Positions 51,732-62,203 of a stretch of DNA of 64,000 nt are shown here, piece after piece. Position 1 is the stretch's first letter. Every line of letters begins with the position of its first letter. The notes beneath the pieces are model-generated. The model was given only the letters and a program-made list of their open reading frames with translations. It had not been told where the DNA came from and did no database searches. The position numbers were made by a program, and so were the translations under genes. The DNA is from Aradus depressus (lineage: Eukaryota > Arthropoda > Insecta > Hemiptera > Aradidae): contig OY759214.1 of NCBI GenBank assembly GCA_963662175.1, forward strand, positions 76,706,037 through 76,770,036. Reading direction: 5' to 3'.

Positions 51732-51990
51732 CTGATATGGTCGGCCACAAGCTCGGTCTGCTAACTGGTAGAGCACGGATAGGTTGGCCATTACAGGAAC
51801 GTGGGCTCAGCTTGGTTTTGCCCCGGGCCCTAATCACTCCCTTCTAATTTGCATCCAGAGCTATAGACCCGCTCCTCTCACAGTCTACTATCTACGGATT
51901 TAAAACTAATATCCCCTAATCGGCTTTTCATACCGGCTAATGCCGATCAAACTCCAGGGTTAGACCCAAATTATGTTGACGCTACTTCTT
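51732..51990 (+). repeat. possible third SINE-like repeat
   Basis: GGTCTGCTAACTGGTAGAGCA resembles the D-arm/A-box region of a tRNA, but the B-box position (GTGGGCTCAGCTTGG) is not convincing. Moderate GC, single copy here. Uncertain. Confidence 0.25.
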
Positions 51991-52029
51991 AAAAAAATAA
52001 AGTGGTTATCTTTTCACCATATATTTTTT

Positions 52030-52330
52030 TAAAAGGTTTTCGACACTACTGTGTCACACTCAGTGGTACATTTGGAATGTAAATACATAGTTTTAAAACA
52101 TAAGGCTACATACAATAAAAAGTAAAAAATAGAAAATAGAATGAGGATTTTTCACCCGTCCAATACATGACAAACAACCACCAAAACAACACTGACATCT
52201 GGAGAGCTAGCTAGACCAAATAAAGGGGGATTGTGGATAAAACGCACTCTACTCACTATTGTGTCATCCTCAGTGGTACATCAACAATATGTTTACATAG
52301 TTTTAAAATAGGTACTTAAAATGACTTAAG
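52030..52330 (-). repeat. PLE-type direct pair with hammerhead-like cores
   Basis: Two direct copies (about 52035-52110 and 52246-52315; CTCAGTGGTACAT, ACATAGTTTTAAAA). Minus strand: copy two has CTGAGGA (52267-52273). Copy one has stem II GACAC-AGTA-GTGTC followed by GAAAACC. Each copy has lost a different part of the core. Confidence 0.5.
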
Positions 52331-52403
52331 GCATCAGGGAAAAGAGAAAATATAAATTTTGCACTTGGATGTAGAGTTTATAATTATAACTGATACTCCT
52401 CAA

Positions 52404-52496
52404 CATCGCGGGTTCGAAACCTGGCCATGGCTCTTAGTTTTAGTAGATTCAGGCTCATGTCCGTAGTAGGCGATATGACCTTGTAGTTAAAGCCGT
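52404..52496 (+). repeat. SINE1 copy with large internal deletions
   Basis: CATCGCGGGTTCGAAACCTGGCC, TCAGGCTCATGTCCG and TAGTAGGCGATATGACCTTGTAGTTAAAGCC directly joined. Confidence 0.85.
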
Positions 52497-53419
52497 TCTT
52501 GCATGGTAATGTATTTTCCATGATATCTAAATCGTTCCACGGTCTCCGGCTTTTATGTGAATTCTAACGAATGATCACGAAAGGATCAGTGAGATAGGTT
52601 TCAAATATGACTTAGTACAGAAAGTTATAGGCATTTGAATACTGAGAGAATTTTAGGGAGTATGAATTCAGAAAAATAATATGGATAAACCATTGATTGT
52701 TAAACGAGTTAAATGTTATCAGTGGAAGCAGGCCGGTCCCATATCAGGACTGGTGGGAAGGTGTATAAATTGTAATATAGGGGTATTGGGGGAACTGGCA
52801 GAAATGTGGCAACGATTAGGGGTGGGAGAGGGAGAATACAATGGAACGTGGTGAATGAATAGACTCAATAGCCACTGGGTGGGCAGAAGTGCAATTACCA
52901 GAGTGAGGAGACAGGGCATGGTGGGCTGGATAAGGGAGGACACAGGGACACAGTGGTGGCATATGCATGGCGTTGGATAATCAGGACTGTCTCATTGTGT
53001 ATGTATGACGAGGTGGAGCTCTGGTCAGTCAGGGGGGAATTGGACGTAGGCCAGTCTCCACTCTTGACATGAGGGAGGGGGGGTCTTCAGGCAAATAGGC
53101 TCCTGCTCGTTCAGCTGAAACGGCACGACTAGTTGCTCCATCAACAGTTACATCAAACACTGTAATAAGCTACACCAAGGTAGCCATTAATGGATTAGGA
53201 GATCAAATAAGCAAAACTGTATACAGAGATCGGTGGACGAGGACATTAAGAAGCTCACCAGGTTGAAGAGAAGAGACGAAGGGACAGGGTGACAACATAC
53301 AACAGCAGTGGCATATGCATGGCATTGGGGAATCAGGAGAAACATATAATGAGCGTAAGACGTGGTGAAACTATGGTCGGCAAAGGGGAATTGGACGTAG
53401 GCCAGACATATGCTCTTGG

Positions 53420-53694
53420 ACTTGAAAAATAAAATAAAACTTGTTTATTTAATATATTGTCTAATTTCACTAACTATATATACATGGGAGTACTTTCGGT
53501 ATTTCTACCATCCTCAGCCAAAAGCATAAGAGATAAGACTGATGCTTTTGGCTGAGGATGGTAGAAATACCGAAAGTACTCCCATGTATATATAGTTAGT
53601 GAAATTAGACAATATATTAAATAAACAAGTTTTATTTTATTTTTCAAGTCCATTTGAATTATTTCACAATATCTCTGCAATAATGTCAGTTTTT
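53420..53694 (+). mobile_element. PLE-derived hammerhead mini-element with target duplication
   Basis: 275 bp between a perfect 12-bp duplication, ATATGCTCTTGG (53408-53419, 53695-53706). Arms 53418-53527 and 53542-53651 are perfect 110-bp inverted copies with a 14-bp loop, followed by a 43-bp one-sided extension (CACAATATCTCTGCAATAATG). This is the same plan as the large PLE: inverted pseudo-LTRs plus a right extension, but with no ORF. Confidence 0.9.
53552..53578 (+). ncRNA. hammerhead ribozyme-like motif (family I)
   Basis: CTGAGGA (53552-53558), stem II GGTA-GAAA-TACC, GAAA (53572-53575), then GTA as possible cleavage site. The left arm has the same core on the minus strand. Stem I pairing next to the core is weak, so activity is uncertain. 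Confidence 0.55.
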
Positions 53695-54083
53695 ATATGC
53701 TCTTGGTCGCTCAGGCGGCCTCAATACCGGTGAATTTGTCAATAACAAGCTAATCATGGTGAAAAGACCAAGGGACTTGGTGACGTTAGTAGAAAACACA
53801 TATTGGATGACCAGGAGATGCTCATTGTGCGATTACGATGAGTTGGAGCTACGATCAGCAGGGCGGAATTGGACGTAGGACAGTCTCCACTCTTGTCTTG
53901 AGGGATGGGGATCTTCAAATTGGCTCGTTCACGTCCAGACGGAACAGCACGACTAGTTGCTTGAACAACAACTCAATTACACATCACGTAATAGTATGAA
54001 AAGGTCCATCATCGTCGGAGTATAGCAATAGCAAGCTTGCCAAGAAGTGACCGAGGGACACGATGACGTTAGCGGAGAACATA

Positions 54084-54178
54084 CAACTCGTTAAAGACCC
54101 TTACCCTAGGTGAATAAAAATGTTGGATTGGCAAAATTTAGGACTTCCAAAGTAGAGTCGGGTTAATCGCCATAGTAG
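54084..54178 (+). repeat. SINE1 fragment
   Basis: CTCGTTAAAGACCCTTACCCTAGGTGAATAAAAATG, GGCAAAATTTAGGACTTCC and AGTAGAGTCGGG. Confidence 0.85.
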
Positions 54179-54429
54179 GATGATGTCGAATGTTTTGGGC
54201 TCCTGGAGGAAGCGGAAGAAAGCAGTATGACATTCTGGGGACGACCACCGATCAACACAGATTCATCGGCCGGTGGTCGCCCCAATCCGCAATAGCCTCC
54301 CTAAACCCCTATTTTCATCCTGTACTCCCTCAACGTATGACGGACCGGTGATGACACAATGCAAGGTGCACCCAAAAGTGTCAAAAATAAATGATTAGAA
54401 AAGAAAAAAAAAGGAAACAGGAAAAACGT
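54179..54429. other. unassigned spacer
   Basis: GC-moderate stretch ending in an A-rich run near 54400, possibly a retroposon 3' end. No frame recognised. Confidence 0.3.
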
Positions 54430-54610
54430 ATATGTCCCAACCCATGAAATTTAAAATTGTTAATTTTTTAGCAGTTTATTTATTTATTACTCAGTTTCAT
54501 TTTATTTATTCGTTTTACCTTTCTAAATTGTTAAGCTGAAAAAATTGTTTTATCAGACATCCTGGTGACGAGGATAACCTCGAAAACCTTCGACTCAGTT
54601 AAACTTTACC
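54430..54610 (+). repeat. PLE 3' end fragment with decayed hammerhead core
   Basis: CCCAACCCATGAAATTTAAAATTGTTAAT and TTTATTTATTTATTACTCAGTTTCATT parallel the end of the PLE ORF and 3' UTR at 49190-49265. Then ATCCTGGTGACGAGGATAACCTCGAAAACC parallels the hammerhead at 49365 with CTGGTGA for CTGATGA. Confidence 0.65.
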
Positions 54611-54704
54611 GGCCAAGTAGTTGTATTAACATAGTTAATTTTGTTTCCTTTTTGACAATAAGTGTACATCCTTTTCGTTGACCTTCACCCACGATAGACG
54701 GAAC

Positions 54705-54850
54705 CCGGTGAAGGATAAAACATGTTCTTTGAAAGTCGAAGCTGTTAGAAGATTACTATCAGAAGAAAGGAATAGCAGTGTCATCAGAAAATGTTCTCAA
54801 CAATGTAGGATGGAACCAAAGAAGCTTCTTTGAGAAACCCCGGCTTATAC
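54705..54850 (-). pseudogene. jockey-like RT fragment
   Basis: Minus strand: GVSQRSFFGSILH (motif B block, GVPQGSxLGPxLY in the family), then in another frame TFSDDTAI (motif C), then SSDSNLLTASTFKEHV. Frameshifted and truncated. Confidence 0.55.
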
Positions 54851-55189
54851 AGAGAAGAAAGCGCAATCCTCATTAAGAATAAACTCCACAGAAGAGCAAT
54901 ATCAATATTTTGGGATTAAAGGCAACAGTCCGGTGGGTTTTCTGACGTATAGTTTTCTAAAGTACATATGGTAGTACCGGCTTATATAGTACATATATGA
55001 ATACCGCCTTATATAGTACATATGGCAGTACCGCCTAATATTAGATCACCTTATATTTCACTCTGGATATCGGACGAAATCGGAGAAAGGAGCGACGATC
55101 CTTGTGAACGTAGTAGTTAGTTACGGTGAAAAATATTTCACGGTTCTCATCGTTGCATTGAGACATCTATGTATGTGCTGCTTGCGCAA

Positions 55190-55520
55190 TGTCATCTCTT
55201 TCCCTATCTTTCCCCGCTGAAAATTAATGTGTCGTCCTTATAGGGCTTAAATTAACATAAGAATTTTTTTGACGATACATTTTTTACAACGGCAGTTATT
55301 AGAGTTTTTTTAGTAAAGCCTATCCCCTAATTCCCCATTTCCTTTGGTAGATTTGGTGAAAATCAATTTGTGTCGTAATTAGAAAGTTCTGAATTCAAAT
55401 ATAAAATTTTGTGTTCATACATTCATTTTATCGGGAGTTATCTTGTTCATTGGTACACATTCAAAGATGGAGATTTTATTTTAAATATTTGGAATCTGGA
55501 GGTCGGAAAAAAAAAAACTC
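55190..55520 (+). repeat. dispersed repeat R-A
   Basis: GTGTCGTCCTTATAGGGCTTAAATT, GGCAGTTATTAGAGTTTTTT, ATACATTCATTTTATCGGGAGTTATC and ATTTGGAATCTGGAGGTCGGAAAA. Confidence 0.65.
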
Positions 55521-55524
55521 TGAA

Positions 55525-56230
55525 ACTGAAGCTAGGGAACTAAGAACAATCTGAATCAATGCTACTATCCATCCAACGAAATCTCATTTTTTGGGCGGAT
55601 TGAATACTGGCCGAACACAGAAGAAGAAGACATTTTCAAAACTGTTCCAAAAACATCGACGAAAACGTTTTAAAGTGATGAATGTTTTGGTAGTGATTAG
55701 TAGAGGTTTGTATAGCCTACCCGAAGGACAAGGTCTCATCTCACTGACTATATAAGTTGTATGCATACAAGCGCACTAATCCGCTTAACTCCTCTTCGTC
55801 CTTGCTAATGATTCACAGGCTGGCAGGTTTGAAGAGAGAGTAGAGACCACAACGGTAGCTTGGGCCTGTCTCAGCACATTTTGGCCGATATTTCATTGCC
55901 CATTCGATAAGGATCTTAACTGCCCCCACCCCATCCCTTCCCTGCTAATGACTTCTATCGCAGGCAGCCAACCTTTCCCAAGTATTGAGACCCATATAGG
56001 CCGGTCTATTAAGGTTTTTTAGAGCCTATAACCCCCTTCTCTTATAGCCTTGACGCTAAATTGTCTCCAAGTTAATCTGAGCCTAGAGTTTAACGCCCGG
56101 GTAATGCTACACAATTAAACGAAGAACTCAAACTTTTTATGTATTGTGGACTCATTAAATGAATTCCTGGTTTGTCATAAAGTTCCATTTACCAAATGAG
56201 AAAGGTTTTCCATAATTGAAAAAACCTAGA
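55525..56230. other. unassigned region
   Basis: No frame or repeat recognised. Confidence 0.4.
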
Positions 56231-56236
56231 AATGGT

Positions 56237-56650
56237 GGAGGAATATCAAGTACTCCAACAAAATTCGGGTAGTTTCTCAAAGAGTGCAGGAATATCAAAC
56301 ATTCCACCAACATTAGGTTAGTTTCTTAAAAAAGAGTGCAGGAATATCCAAAATTCCACCAACATTAGGCTAGTTCCTCAAAGAGTGCAGGAATATCGAG
56401 TACTCGACCAACATTAGGTTATTTTCTCAAAAAGTGAAGGAATTTCGAGTACTCTTCCAACATTAGGTTAGTTTCTCAAAGAGTGCAGGAATATCGAATA
56501 CCGATACTCGATCAACATTGGGTTAATTTCTCAAATAGTGCAGGAATATCGAGTACTCCTGCAACATTAGGTTAGTTTCTCAAAGAGTGCAGGAATATCG
56601 AGTACTCTACCATCATTAGATTAGTTTCTCAAGTAGTGAAGGAATATCAA
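56237..56650 (+). repeat. about 50-bp minisatellite, eight to nine units
   Basis: Unit GGAATATCGAGTACTC, CACCAACATTAGGTTAGTTTC, TCAAAGAGTGCA, varying in length by a few bases. Confidence 0.93.
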
Positions 56651-56829
56651 TGGCCTCCTGTCCCAACCCCCGTGTCACTCAACCCACCTCGGCAGATTCC
56701 GAGGTGCTCGTGAAGTCCTGGTGTGAAGGACATACAGAGTCATTTCAGCATCAGTAGCAAGGCTCGTATGAATAAATAAATAAGGAGCGCTAAATTTGTG
56801 TTTTTTAAACTTCTCGGGATGTTGAATTA

Positions 56830-57020
56830 TTGTTTTTTTCCGGCATTTCTTCCAGAGATGTCTTCTTTTTTTCTTTTTCGACAATATTTCGGGACACTCA
56901 CACGTCACCATGAACGATCGTTCATAGAAGTCCCAGAAGAAGGGACGTGTAAGTGTCCCGAAATATTGTCAAAAGGGAAAAAAGAAGACACCTTTGGAAG
57001 AAATGCCGGAAAAAATCAAC
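56830..57020 (+). repeat. PLE-type inverted repeat with hammerhead-like core
   Basis: Arms 56830-56906 and 56944-57020 share GACAATATTTCGGGACACTxACACGTC and TTTCCGGCATTTCTTCC in complement. The plus strand has CAGAAGA (CTGAAGA with one change), stem II GGGAC...GTCCC and CGAAAT. Confidence 0.6.
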
Positions 57021-57159
57021 ATTTTATTGATTTTTCAAAAGACAAATCTAGGATTTTGTATTATGTTCTTTGACGGAATCGATTAATTTGAACTTATTGA
57101 TCCAAATGAGAAAGACTGGGAAAACAGAATAAGACTGGTGTGACATTATGGAAAAAAAG

Positions 57160-57548
57160 TCTCCGGTGGATCAAAGGCAATGTACTTCCCCAAAACCAAC
57201 TAATTTACTAAGTTTCCGTTGTCCTTCCAAAACCAATCGACCATTTCCACTAATAATCAATAGTTGACTTACATATGGGCATCTCAATTATCAAACTAAA
57301 TTTTCAGTTCTACATTCTTTACATCGGCAGGTTATAGGGTTTTTGAGTCGAGCTCCGTCACTGATCCACCCCTCCCCTAAAGCTCAATTCTGCAGAAAAT
57401 ATGTAGGTTTCGTCCTTATGGGGTCGTGAATTCACATATAAAATTGTGTAATGTCCATAAGCACACAGACCGACAGACATTTTTAAAATCAAAACGGTCG
57501 GAAAACATGAAATTCCAGTAAAAACTCAACATCAAATGTTTGATGATA
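57160..57548 (+). repeat. dispersed repeat R-A
   Basis: GGCAATGTACTTCCCCAAAACCAAC, ATAGTTGACTTACATATGGGCATC, TCGTCCTTATGGGGTCGTGAATTCACATATAAAATT, CGGAAAACATGAAATTCC. Confidence 0.65.
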
Positions 57549-57554
57549 TTTAAC

Positions 57555-58105
57555 ATTTTTGCAGAGATATTGTGAAACACTTGATAAAAATAAAGAAAAC
57601 GTGTTTTTTAAATATTGTCTATTTCACAAATAATATATAATATGGGAGTACTTACCAATCTCAAATACTCACCCCTTTTATCGCCAATAATATAATCCTC
57701 CAGTCTCTGTGTATACGTACTTACTCTCTCAAAAATCTGTATATTCTATTTTATAAAACTTTTTATTTTATTTTTATTCATATATTAACCATTGTTATCT
57801 TTAATTCACTTCATATATGCATTTAATCAACACATACTATTTCAAATTTTTTATTTTTAAGATCCCAATTAGGGACGAAATGTCATTTTTTATGTTTTTA
57901 CATATTTCAAATATTAACTGTACAGAAGGGATAGGAAAACCGTTTGGATTGTAAACTACCTAGTTGAACTTCAATTTAGTATTTGTTAAGTCGTGGCTGG
58001 AGATGGTAGCAATACCGAAAGTAATCCCATATTATATATTATTTGTGAAATAGACAATATTAAAAAAAAAACATACGTTTTCTTTATTTTTATCAAATTT
58101 TTGAC
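57555..58105 (+). repeat. PLE family I inverted pair, spaced
   Basis: Left part 57555-57655 (minus) and right part 57975-58100 (plus) share AAATAATATATAATATGGGAxTACTT and AAATAGACAATATT in complement. The right part has CTGGAGA, GGTA-GCAA-TACC, GAAA (58017-58020). The 320-bp spacer is AT-rich without a frame. Confidence 0.6.
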
Positions 58106-59275
58106 TGATTTGTTCTTTGTTTATATTTATTTTATTACTTTTCAGCCAAAACGGTTGATTTGTTTTAGAGGTACAGTAATAACATAGTTAATTAGTTTGT
58201 ACTGGGGAAGTACATTGATGATGATTTTCTGACGACATTGTGTTACCCTCCAATTAGTAAGTAAGACTTTGTTACCATAATGAGTGACAACTCAGCTTTG
58301 TCGTTATAATGATGCGTTAGGCTAAATTTCATGATCCACCTACAAGTTATCATTTTGACCATTGATGTTCCAAAATCCCCCCTCTGTAGCTTCTCCCCTT
58401 CGTCCCCAGAACTCTGCACCCCCTAAATGGACCATTTAATAAAGTACTATTTACATAATTGTTTGTAGGGTTGGATCGCCTCTACCCCTCACTGCCACCC
58501 TCCAGAATTCCACCCTCTGACAGTCTCATTCAAATCCATACATCATGCCAATGTGTATAATTTTTTAAAAATTTAATTAATTACCCTGAGAGGGTTAAAA
58601 TAGTATTGAATTCACAGAGAATTTAAAATATCATACATTTTTGATTATTTAAAACTGGGGTGAAGCTCTGAATAAATTATTATAATAATCCATTAGGATA
58701 AAACTGGATTTTGTAAATTAAATGGTGAAAGTTATTATTTGCTTCATGACTTCCGAAGGTATTTTTCATGGATAGTAAAACTGTACAAACTAAATACCGG
58801 GTGTTTTCCTTATGTGTGAGGGGGGAGGGGGGGGGGGGGGGGGGGGATTGCCGCCTACTCCATCCCCAGAATGGCAATATCTCATTTTCTAAAGGTCCAA
58901 ATAACATTTTTTTTTCTTCATAATAAACCTTAATATGGTAATAAAAACCCCGTATTCACCATAATAACTAAAAAGAAAGTATGAGGTAATGACCCTTTGT
59001 GGTAATCCGTGTCAGGTTAAGTTAGCCGATTAGAATGAAAAAAAAGGACAGAAAGGAGAATTAAATTTAATACTCTTTTGAACATTCTTTGAAACGCTGC
59101 AACTCCAACTGCATTAAATTGATTCTATCTAAAATCTGCGGACATGTTGTATGTATGATTTTAAAAATCGTAAATTACTGATTACAGTAGAGTAGAAAAG
59201 ACGGTTCTGAACCCAACTTGAGGAAGTGTTGTTGATGAGTGTATGGTGGATGAAATGTGGGGGAAACGCCAACAC
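58106..59275. other. unassigned region with poly-G tract
   Basis: GTACTGGGGAAGTACATTGATGATGATTTTCTGACG near 58200 is an R-A-like end. A G run lies at 58819-58846. CCTTTGTGGTAATCCGTGTCAGGTTAAGTTA near 58994 is a single piece of the tandem repeat at 62204. Confidence 0.45.
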
Positions 59276-59782
59276 ACAATTCCAAATAACCATTTAAAGA
59301 TGGGCCCGCACCGCTCTTTTTACCCTACTAGTTTAATAGTGCAATTCCAATACACCCTTTAAAGATGGGCCCAGAACCGCCCTTTTTACCCTATTAGTTC
59401 AATAGTCCAAAACATCCTTTAGAGATGAGCCCAGAATCGCCATTTTTACCCTACTAGTTCAATAGTCCAAAACATCCTTTAAAGATGAGCCCAGAACCAC
59501 CCTTTTTACCCTACTAGTTCAATAGTTGAAAACATCCTTTAAAGATGAGCCCAGAACCGCCCTTTTTACCCTACTAGTTCAATAGTCCAATTCCAAAACA
59601 CCCTTTAAAGATGGGCCCAGAACCGCCCTTTTTACCATACTAGTTCAAAAGTCCAAAACATCCTTTAAATATGGGCCCAGACCCGCCGTTTTTACCCTAC
59701 TAGTTCAATAGTCCAAAACATCCTTTAAAAATGAGCCCAGAACCGCCCTTTTCACCCTACTAGTTCAATAGTCCAATTCGAA
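59276..59782 (+). repeat. 60-bp minisatellite, about eight units
   Basis: Unit AACATCCTTTAAAGATGAGC, CCAGAACCGCCCTTTTTACC, CTACTAGTTCAATAGTCCAA. Some units carry a short TTCCAAAAC insertion. Confidence 0.94.
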
Positions 59783-60448
59783 AACAGCTATATTAAATTT
59801 TATTTTAGGTGAATTAATTTCAATTTATTTAAATTATTTACTTATGAAGGGAGAATAATTTTTAATGATTTTTTAGACAAGCATACCTGAGAAGGAAAAA
59901 GCTTGGAGCTCGGCCTCGGAAAACAATTATGTAAAATAGCGTAACAATGGATTTAGGGAGGGGAAACATCCCCCTCCGTCCCTGGGCCCAGTTTGGCTTT
60001 AAAATTATTATGAGGCTTTTGGGTCTGGGTTGGTAGCCGGGGGTAAAGTGGATTGTTTTAAATGTATATTTAATTTTGGTACCTTGGACCTGGGAGATTC
60101 CTGATTTCATACTGTCGAGTTTCTTCCCCCCCTTTTTGGCTAAATTGAATTTCATTTCCCAGGAGGATGGCAAGTTTTATTGTTTGGCTTTTAGAGGGGT
60201 CCTGGCCCCTCGAAGATATTGAAGGGGCGTCTAATCAAATAGTATAGTCTTCATAAGGTGGGAATGTGCCATGAACTAGTTCAGGTTGTAGGGGTCAAAT
60301 GAAATGAGAATTGTGACCAGGATCATGTGAGCAATGTAGCAGGCGGTTTCAGGAAGGGTTGCAGATGGCGCTTTCAGGAAGCGCTGCAGATACTCCTCCC
60401 AGGTAGCCCCTCCTAGGATCTCACAAACTAATACTAACAACTTATATT
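59783..60448. other. unassigned region
   Basis: The 103-codon minus frame (59862-60173) has no recognisable domain. Confidence 0.4.
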
Positions 60449-60620
60449 TTTTACTTTCTAATACGGTATAAGAAAGTATTGTTATCGTGCAAAAATCCGA
60501 GATTTAGAGTTTTGAACGGAATTTCCTTTTTCGAATTCCCCTGAACACGTTTTGACCATTGTTGCACTTATTTATGGCTATCAACTGTCTTTGCTTGATC
60601 TAAGAAGGTCTCTAGGCCAT
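60449..60620 (+). repeat. dispersed repeat R-B
   Basis: GGTATAAGAAAGTATTGTTATCGTGCAAAAATCCGAGAT, TTGAACGGAATTTCC, CCCCTGAACACGTTTTGACC. Confidence 0.65.
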
Positions 60621-61139
60621 TGACGCTTTTTAAGGCGTCGTTCGGGAAGTCAAGTAGAAAGAGTGACACGGACTAGAGGAAATTACAGCTGGATTTAACT
60701 AATTCAGTGACAAATGGAACATTGAGATCAGTTTTAAGGGTTTTGTTGCAGATCTAATAAGTAGCACATATAGTCGGCTAGAATTCGAAATTTTTCTTAT
60801 ATAACCTAGTATTATTGCTAAATTGTTATAAAAGATAAATATAAATATATTTATGAAGAAGCCTTGGTGAACGATAACATCCTGAGAAGGTGAGAAAAAA
60901 AGGTTGTTTCCTGTTGACGGCCGATCCATCTTGAAGACATAATCCTTTACCAAATCCTCCCAATCAGTGATCTGTCCCATAACTCATCCTTTGTTTTTAA
61001 ATTATTGCACGGGAGAGGGGGGGAAGATGTATCGGAGTAATCTGCCGGACTCTTTAGATCGAATATTTTCCCTTTTTTTTTTATGCGATGAGAAAAACAT
61101 TTTCTCGCTTTTTATACTTTAACATATTTTTCCTTTATT
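60621..61139. other. unassigned spacer
   Basis: Minus frame 60699-60980 is not recognisable. Confidence 0.35.
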
Positions 61140-61430
61140 ATTTTCTCATACCTATAATATACCTACAGTATAAGGAAGTATTGTAATTGTACAAAAATTC
61201 GAGATAAGGTTTCCAAGGGATGTTTATGTTTCAAGGTCCCCTGAATGCGTTTTGACCACTTTCGCGATGTTGTAGTTACGATTAGTAGCTATGAACTTGA
61301 ATGAAGATTTCACATGTACTAACTTATGTTTTCTTAGATTTTGGCTGAAATGAGAAGAAAATTGAGACCCCTCTACTTCAAGGCCTAAATACATTTTACA
61401 AGTCCCAGCTTATATTTATGACATTTTATA
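61140..61430 (+). repeat. dispersed repeat R-B
   Basis: AGTATAAGGAAGTATTGTAATTGTACAAAAATTCGAGAT, CCCCTGAATGCGTTTTGACC, AGTAGCTATGAACTTGAA. Confidence 0.65.
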
Positions 61431-61436
61431 TCCTCA

Positions 61437-61540
61437 AGGTTTTTTCACCTTCCAGATAAAAACCATAAGGGCCTCGGTCGGGTTTCGAACCCGCGATCTT
61501 GAGCTGTACGCAAACACACTACCCCTGAGCGACCGTCTTC
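61437..61540 (-). repeat. SINE1 head fragment
   Basis: Minus strand: CTTCCAGATAAAAACC, GGCCTCGGTCGGGTTTCGAACCCGCGATCTTGAGCT (perfect B box in complement), CCCTGAGCGACCG. Confidence 0.87.
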
Positions 61541-61572
61541 CTTCCAAAGAAATACCAACATTATGCACTTAC

Positions 61573-61702
61573 CGGGCCCCGGGAGGGAGTTCTATCTATG
61601 AAATAAAACTCACTCCCTTGACGGGATTTGAACCCGCAAACCATTGTGAGACCATGCGACCAAAGCCTTATGCTCTAGCCCGCACGGCCACCATGGCTCC
61701 CT
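61573..61702 (-). repeat. SINE2 head copy, 3'-truncated
   Basis: Minus strand: GGGAGTTCTATCTATGAAATAAAACTCACTCCC, GGGATTTGAACCCGC (B box), GCCCGCACGGCCACCATGGCTCCC (A box) in complement. The right end of the body and the tail are missing. Confidence 0.85.
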
Positions 61703-62203
61703 TCTTATATACTTATCACATATTGAAGCTATATTCATTATATATCGCTTCTCAGTAAAGCTTGGGGTTAGATAAGATGTCGTTTTTCTGTAAAGTTTGG
61801 CGTTGCATAAGATGTTGTCTCTCTGAAAAGCCTTAAATGGTTGCTCCGCCTCATAGCCGATATTTGCCTATTACTTAAGGTACTTCTTTGCCTCTAGTTC
61901 CATTGCCTGTTCCTGACGCTCTTCAGTGGACACCCGTCCACCGCAGGGGATGATATATAGATTCTTTTCATGTGTCAACTCTTTGCCGGCCTCCCCATTT
62001 CCTCCCCTGCTCTGATAGTAGCTTCAAACTGCTGCCAATAGCCTCTTCTCTTGTGTATTTTACAATTTACTCTTTCTACACGTTTTTTTCATGTTTCTGC
62101 TTTTCTAACATGTTTTTAACAATTTCTCTTCAAAGTCCTCAGACGAACAACATGGGTTAAACATGATATTGACACACAATGGAGCAGGAGAGAGGTAGCC
62201 TCC
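61703..62203. other. unassigned spacer
   Basis: A short near-duplicate (AAAGCTTGGGGTTAGATAAGATGTCG, AAAGTTTGGCGTTGCATAAGATGTTG) lies near 61757-61813. No genes. Confidence 0.4.

Larger units (their letters stand above)
52930..54083 (+). repeat. satellite-like tandem repeat, about three units
   Basis: Units of roughly 350-400 bp share GGACACAGGGACACAGTGGTGGCATATGCATGGC, GAATTGGACGTAGGCCAGTCTCCACTCTTG and CGGCACGACTAGTTGCT. Starts near 52930, 53270 and 53740. One unit is split by the PLE mini-element at 53420-53694. No coding sequence recognised. Confidence 0.8.

Noticed and set aside
51732..51990. A third SINE family as a firm call
   Set aside because: Only the D-arm-like stretch fits a tRNA; the B box is not recognisable and there is one copy.
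59862..60173. 103-codon minus-strand frame as a gene
   Set aside because: No domain or motif, and no second copy in the window to show conservation.
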